Below, one piece after another: positions 6,544-9,998 of a stretch of 9,998 bases of DNA. This DNA is from an uncultured Lachnospiraceae bacterium. Its GTDB lineage: Bacteria > Bacillota > Clostridia > Lachnospirales > Lachnospiraceae. A program made the position numbers and the translations under genes. The notes below the pieces were generated by a model. The model did not search any database. It worked only from the letters and a program-made list of their open reading frames with translations, and was not told where the DNA came from. The DNA lies in NCBI GenBank assembly GCA_945787485.1, contig CALZHV010000069.1, forward strand, positions 1 to 9,998, given 5' to 3'. The first letter of the stretch is position 1, and the number at the start of each line of letters is the position of its first letter.

Positions 6544-7470
6544 TTATTTGGCAACGGTTTTAACAAGGTTAACTGCACTTGAAGTCATGTGCACTGCACT
6601 CATCATATTAAACTTAACACTTGTGTCCAGGCCGAATCTTTCAGCTATTCTCGGCACTTCCGATGCTGCCATCATTATGCCTATACCAAGTAACATATTG
6701 TCCTTAAATGTTAATAGTCCTAAAAACAAGAGTGTTGTTTGAAGAAATGCAGTTAAGCAAAGTGCAATAACCTGTTTTAGCCATTGAACGAAGCCGTCAC
6801 CATATCCTCTCGGAATTGAAAACATATACAGACTGCCGACTGCTATTTGGATTAACAGAATTCCTCCTCGTTTTATGTTATCAAAGAAAATCTTTATAAC
6901 GCAATATCCGAGAGCAATAAGGCAAACTAAATAATAAAGAGTGGCATTTACTAAAACGCCTTCTTTATTAAAAGCAATCTGCAGGGAAGTGGTCGCTACC
7001 TCTCCGAGTGTTGTCCCTTGTTGTGATGCAAAAATTGATACTAAATCCTTTGAGAATGTATTCTGTAATGATACGCAAAATTTATACAACTCAATCGGAG
7101 TAATTGTAAACAGATTCACAGCCATAAATCCCTTAATCCAATTAAGTGCCGTTCCCTGAACACTTGCTCTTCCGTTTTGGTACTCAATTGCCAAATCCAT
7201 AGCAGATACCACAAGTCCCACAACAAACAGACTCCAACCGAAAAGGGAAAATAACTTAACCATAGCGTTAACCCAGTCAAGTTCAAATATTTCAACACCG
7301 AGTCCGCTTATCATAGTGAAAAAATCAGCTATACCGTCATATATAATCGTAAACAGCCATTGAATTATACGGTTTAATATACTATCAATTATCTTATCGG
7401 AAATTCCCGAAAAGGCATTACCTATTGCATCACCCATGCCGGAGATTATATCTCCAAGCCAATCAAACAT
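6544..7470 (-). CDS. VirB6/TrbL-like conjugative channel membrane protein (CD1112 family)
   Basis: A 308-residue polytopic membrane protein, the probable inner-membrane core of the transfer channel. Counting from the chosen start, an amphipathic N-terminus with repeated Gly/Ile (MFDWLGDIISGMGDAIG) leads into about six to seven hydrophobic segments (about 35-53, 73-92, 112-130, 175-197, 202-219, 230-253 and 256-269). Between them are conserved-looking soluble loops, including DLAIEYQNGR and the IPRGYGDGFVQWLKQ segment typical of this family. The start is the ATG at 7470: AAAGGAG (7486-7480) runs directly into an ATG at 7479 with no spacing, but is 9 nt from the one at 7470. In related elements the gene is followed closely by prgI; here a foreign gene separates them. 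Upstream it is cut off from the DUF3852 gene by a plus-strand gene. Confidence 0.88.
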   Translation of the reverse strand: MFDWLGDIISGMGDAIGNAFSGISDKIIDSILNRIIQWLFTIIYDGIADFFTMISGLGVEIFELDWVNAMVKLFSLFGWSLFVVGLVVSAMDLAIEYQNGRASVQGTALNWIKGFMAVNLFTITPIELYKFCVSLQNTFSKDLVSIFASQQGTTLGEVATTSLQIAFNKEGVLVNATLYYLVCLIALGYCVIKIFFDNIKRGGILLIQIAVGSLYMFSIPRGYGDGFVQWLKQVIALCLTAFLQTTLLFLGLLTFKDNMLLGIGIMMAASEVPRIAERFGLDTSVKFNMMSAVHMTSSAVNLVKTVAK

Positions 7471-7533
7471 TTGAACCATCTCCTTTAGTGGATTTTTTAT
7501 GTGTAATGATGTATAATTAGTAAAGGTGATTTT

Positions 7534-8625
7534 ATGAAAATAAGTTTATATAATATGAAATTTGGCGAATCAATATTTATTAACGATAATTTTTCTCCTA
7601 ATAATCAAGGCATACTGATAGACTGTGGCTCTTTATATAGTAAAATCAATTCTACTTATGACATAATATATAATAATATAAAAGATCTAAATCCTGATGT
7701 ACTTATAACTCATTTTCACAAAGACCATATATCAGGACTATTATATTTTGCTATAAACAAAAAATCTATATTTAACAATTTATATATTCCGGATATTTTT
7801 AATCTTCGAAACAGTTCAAAAATCGTAACGTTGATTTTAATTGATTATCTCTTACAAAGTGTAAAAATATCATCACTAAAAAATGCAAGCACTCTTTATG
7901 ATTTAGTTTTAGGTCTATGTTCAACCAGCAAGAAAATAAAATTTCTAAAAAGAAACGATGAATTTAGAAATTACAAAGTACTTGCCCCATTTGAAGAAGA
8001 TATAATTAACGCTGCTGACTCGCTTTATAATGACTTAAAGCCATTCAGTTCTGATTGGGATAAAATAAGTTCAAATTTTATAAAAATAATTTCAAGCAAA
8101 GTTGATGGCGAACAATTAAGTCAATCAAGAATTTATTCCCGTGAATTATCTATTACTGATAGTATGTTTAAAGATTTAGAAAGATTATCTCAAAATGATT
8201 CTCAAGCAAAAAAATCTCTTAATAGTTTTGGACATAAAATAAATATTGTTTTTCATAGTAAAAATAATTCTGTAAATGAAAATATTCTATTTACTGGTGA
8301 TGCAGAATGTAATCAACTTGATAAACTTAAATCGCTCGGAGATTTCTATAATCAGTATAAAATTTATAAAATCCCTCATCACGGAACAAAAAAACATCTT
8401 TATAAAGATATAAATTCAGACATAGCGATAATATCAAATGCAAAACACAAAAATCTTAATTGGAAAATATGTTCTGATTACCATTTGAAAAACTATTGTT
8501 TTTACTGCACAAATTGTAATTGCTGCGAACAATGGGACAGTTTTAAAGTCCCAAATTATTGTCAAACTACAGGAAATTATCTTGTATTTGCTAATAAGTC
8601 GCAATATTTAGATATAATAATTTAA
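7534..8625 (+). CDS. ComEC-type metallo-beta-lactamase-fold hydrolase with Cys-rich C-terminus
   Basis: A 363-residue cytoplasmic protein with the metal-binding signature of the MBL superfamily: ILIDCGS (27-33), the HxHxDH motif HFHKDH (60-65), LFTGDAE (252-258) and IPHHGT (280-285). The LNSFGHKINIVFH stretch before GDAE is the N-x-S strand seen in ComEC/Rec2-like members, whose hydrolase domain acts on nucleic acid or phosphate esters; the true substrate is unknown. A long helical insertion (about 90-230) separates the two motif halves. The C-terminus holds seven Cys, six of them within 313-331, suggesting an extra metal site. AAAGGTGA sits 4 nt before the ATG. A TATAAT at 7512-7517 is too close to be a sure promoter; TTGAAC...TTTTAT (7471-7500) is an alternative. 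It is the only plus-strand gene, is AT-rich, and stops 6 nt short of the convergent DUF3852 gene with no terminator between them. Confidence 0.88.
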   Translation: MKISLYNMKFGESIFINDNFSPNNQGILIDCGSLYSKINSTYDIIYNNIKDLNPDVLITHFHKDHISGLLYFAINKKSIFNNLYIPDIFNLRNSSKIVTLILIDYLLQSVKISSLKNASTLYDLVLGLCSTSKKIKFLKRNDEFRNYKVLAPFEEDIINAADSLYNDLKPFSSDWDKISSNFIKIISSKVDGEQLSQSRIYSRELSITDSMFKDLERLSQNDSQAKKSLNSFGHKINIVFHSKNNSVNENILFTGDAECNQLDKLKSLGDFYNQYKIYKIPHHGTKKHLYKDINSDIAIISNAKHKNLNWKICSDYHLKNYCFYCTNCNCCEQWDSFKVPNYCQTTGNYLVFANKSQYLDIII

Positions 8626-8631
8626 TTTCGT

Positions 8632-8985
8632 TTACATACCGACAATTCCCCAAATATACAGTGGCGCTGTAAGGGTGAAAATAAGGCAAGCAAAAAGTAT
8701 TGCAGGAGCCGTGAATTCAAACTGTCCGTGTTTCTTGTAGTCAAAATAAGCCGTGCCGACTTTAACAAAAAAGAGGATAGCAAGCACACAGTCGACTACA
8801 GGAAATACAACATTATTAACAACGGTTTTAATTTGTGATTTAGCTGCTGTCCAAGTGCTTTCAATTGCTCCGGCAACATCTCCGGCAGCATATACCGTTG
8901 TTGCTGAAAATACAATTAATAAGATAATAGCAGTGGCAAATATTAACCACTGCTTTTTTCTTAGTTTAGTTAACTTTTTCGTCAA
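8632..8985 (-). CDS. DUF3852 small conjugation membrane protein (VirB2/TrbC-like)
   Basis: A 117-residue protein with a basic N-terminus (KKLTKLRKKQ), a signal-like hydrophobic run ending VYAAGD, a middle segment DVAGAIESTWTAAKSQIKTVVNNVVFP, and two further hydrophobic segments around a short basic loop (YFDYKKHGQFEF). This is the DUF3852 arrangement known from clostridial conjugative elements, and the layout of a cleaved signal plus two spans is that of VirB2/TrbC pilins, so a pilin or channel-subunit role is likely but inferred. The start is taken as the TTG at 8985 because GGAGGT (8998-8993) lies 7 nt before it; the ATG at 9000 has only a crowded AAAGGTG. With this start it overlaps the upstream gene by 20 nt. 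Its natural downstream partner, trbL, is now separated from it by the plus-strand MBL gene. Confidence 0.82.
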   Translation of the reverse strand: MTKKLTKLRKKQWLIFATAIILLIVFSATTVYAAGDVAGAIESTWTAAKSQIKTVVNNVVFPVVDCVLAILFFVKVGTAYFDYKKHGQFEFTAPAILFACLIFTLTAPLYIWGIVGM

Positions 8986-9331
8986 TGATTTTACCTCCAT
9001 ACACCTTTAATATTTCTTTGCATTGGTAATCGTTAACATAATGGATAGGTCTATTAAGAGATATCGCATTTCGGATTTCTTCGCCCATACCATCGGTTAT
9101 GGTGTTACCGAATACCCACACATGTTCGGAATCGAGAATTTGTCCAAGACCGATTGATATGCCGAGTTCTCTTTGAACCTTGTCTGTATCGTCAAAAATC
9201 AAAGCATAAAAATGTGACATTATCGGCAACATTCCACACCTATGGTAAACATACTTAGCATAGGCAATAGCATTGTTTATGTTTTCCTTTTCATTTCCGA
9301 AAAGGGGACTGCAAATATATGCTTTTTCCAT
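8966..9331 (-). CDS. DUF4406/DUF7768-like protein
   Basis: A 121-residue soluble protein with the landmarks of this family: YICSPLFG near the N-terminus (5-12), an NA...YAKYVYHRCGMLPIMSH stretch, DDTD...RELGISIGLGQIL, then SEHVWVFG (68-75), and GMGEEIRNAISLNRPIHY. The fold resembles nucleoside 2-deoxyribosyltransferases, with the Glu of GMGEEI in the position of a catalytic or ligand-binding residue, but no reaction has been shown for this family. The ATG overlaps the stop of the surface-protein gene by one base (TAATG), and its end overlaps the DUF3852 gene, so it belongs to the operon. It is a common passenger of conjugative elements and phages. Its role in transfer is unknown. Confidence 0.8.
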   Translation of the reverse strand: MEKAYICSPLFGNEKENINNAIAYAKYVYHRCGMLPIMSHFYALIFDDTDKVQRELGISIGLGQILDSEHVWVFGNTITDGMGEEIRNAISLNRPIHYVNDYQCKEILKVYGGKIIDEKVN

Positions 9332-9998
9332 TATTCATCATCCTCATCTTTCTTTGATTTTATCTTGAGGATGAGTGCAGAAAAAGCACCACCGAGTGCA
9401 ATAGAACCGATACCAATACACACACCATAGTTCCTTTCATCACCTGTTTTCGGTGTCTTTTGAGCAGGAATTTTAACTGTTACCGTCTGACCTTCATCTT
9501 TAATATCGGCGTGTGTTGCAATTTCTACACCGTCACGATATAAGGTTTCAAAGACTACAATGTCGGTTTCTTTCTTGATTTCACTTGAATCAAAGGTAAA
9601 TGTTACGGTTACCGTTCCATTGCTTTTCTCCGGTATGAACTTAACCTCCGATGTAATCTCTTTTCCGTCAACCTTGAAGGGCTTTCCGGTACTTTTATCC
9701 ATAAGAATGCCCTTGATTACATATTCCTTTCCGGGTATCAGGTGCTTAAATTCCACAACATCATCAATCGTGATTTTACCGCCCGCGGTTACTTTCTTTT
9801 TACCGTCAACTGTTGCAGTTGTTTTAAGTTCGGGGATACGGTCATTAACAACATTGATTTCAATTATCTGTTCGTTACTGTTAATCTGAACATGATGGAT
9901 TTCTGTGTTTTCAAGATAACCATCGGCAGCCTTGAGCTCACAAATTATCCAATTACCATACGGGATGTTTTCAAAGGTAAACACACCGTCTTTATCAG
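9331..9998 (-). CDS. VaFE-repeat surface protein with TPKTG sorting signal (N-terminus cut by window edge)
   Basis: The last 221 residues of a cell-wall-anchored protein; the reading frame is open to the right edge, so the start lies outside. The fragment begins at the end of a SpaA/Cna-B-like domain (VFTFENIPYG...ICELKAADGY). It continues with one complete VaFE-type repeat (about residues 57-175), showing the DDVVEFKHLIPGKEYVIKG block, MDKSTGKPF, the VVFETLY core and the HADIKDEGQTV ending. Such domains usually form internal Lys-Asn/Asp isopeptide bonds. The C-terminus is a sorting signal: TPKTG (codons at 9456-9442), a hydrophobic span and a KSKKDEDDE tail. It is likely displayed as an adhesin that holds donor and recipient cells together. 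The class B sortase at 4334-5047 is the probable anchoring enzyme. Confidence 0.9.
   Translation of the reverse strand, partial: DKDGVFTFENIPYGNWIICELKAADGYLENTEIHHVQINSNEQIIEINVVNDRIPELKTTATVDGKKKVTAGGKITIDDVVEFKHLIPGKEYVIKGILMDKSTGKPFKVDGKEITSEVKFIPEKSNGTVTVTFTFDSSEIKKETDIVVFETLYRDGVEIATHADIKDEGQTVTVKIPAQKTPKTGDERNYGVCIGIGSIALGGAFSALILKIKSKKDEDDE
9442..9456 (-). other. Cell-wall sorting motif TPKTG
   Basis: These five codons encode the sortase recognition motif, followed by a hydrophobic segment and a charged tail. The form xPxTG with Thr first is nearer to the (S/P)PxTG signals used by clostridial class B sortase than to the classic LPxTG or NPQTN. Confidence 0.75.

Noticed and set aside
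7512..7517. Perfect TATAAT just before the MBL-fold gene as its -10 box
   Set aside because: The predicted transcript start would fall inside the ribosome site, and there is no good -35 box at the right distance. It is kept only as a possibility in the gene entry.
7471..8640. Direct repeats flanking the MBL-fold gene as signs of transposition
   Set aside because: I compared the two edges by eye and found no convincing duplicated sequence or terminal inverted repeats.
8753..9010. Plus-strand ORF of 85 codons opposite the DUF3852 gene
   Set aside because: It is a mirror of a real coding region, and the DUF3852 reading has family features and a ribosome site.
9560..9889. Plus-strand ORF of 109 codons opposite the surface-protein gene
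   Set aside because: It is antisense to a clear VaFE repeat and has no start signal or recognisable protein features.

Overview
The window looks like part of an integrative and conjugative element (ICE) from a low-GC Clostridia-type Firmicute, probably a gut anaerobe. The evidence is the gene content (a CTn/CD1110-type type IV secretion operon, a class B sortase and a VaFE-repeat surface protein), strong GGAGG-type ribosome sites, several TTG starts and AT-rich intergenic DNA. No rRNA, tRNA, CRISPR array, transposase or integrase was seen.

The backbone runs on the minus strand, so it reads right to left. In transcription order it holds a VaFE-repeat cell-wall protein with a TPKTG sorting signal (cut by the right edge), a DUF4406/DUF7768-like protein, a DUF3852 small membrane protein, a TrbL/VirB6-like protein of CD1112 type, a PrgI-family protein, a small protein resembling the detached N-terminal region of VirB4, a class B sortase and a VirB4 ATPase. 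Together these would make the envelope channel, its motor and the surface or wall-anchoring parts of a Gram-positive mating apparatus.

The backbone is broken up by three visibly more AT-rich patches that are not part of the usual module. (1) After virB4, at about 408-2317, a three-gene minus-strand cassette has its own promoter (2355-2383) and a terminator hairpin (321-357). It encodes a STAS-like/GHKL ATPase fusion, a DUF4325 STAS-like protein and a small single-span membrane protein. (2) Between trbL and prgI, at 5929-6453, is a 174-residue single-span membrane protein with its own promoter and a perfect 20-bp palindrome in its leader. (3) Between the DUF3852 gene and trbL, at 7534-8625, is a plus-strand ComEC-type metallo-beta-lactamase-fold hydrolase with a Cys-rich C-terminus, lying antisense within the operon. 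I read these patches as cargo inserted at permissive gene junctions. The ATPase/STAS/membrane cassette is the best candidate for an undescribed system: the architecture suggests partner switching, and a defence or signalling role is inference only.

The left 407 bases hold no convincing gene. They contain a terminator for the first cassette and, further left, a good minus-strand promoter (68-96). Its predicted transcript begins with two tandem stem-loops (positions 52-1), one capped by a GNRA tetraloop, and leaves the window. It may be a structured leader or a noncoding RNA gene.
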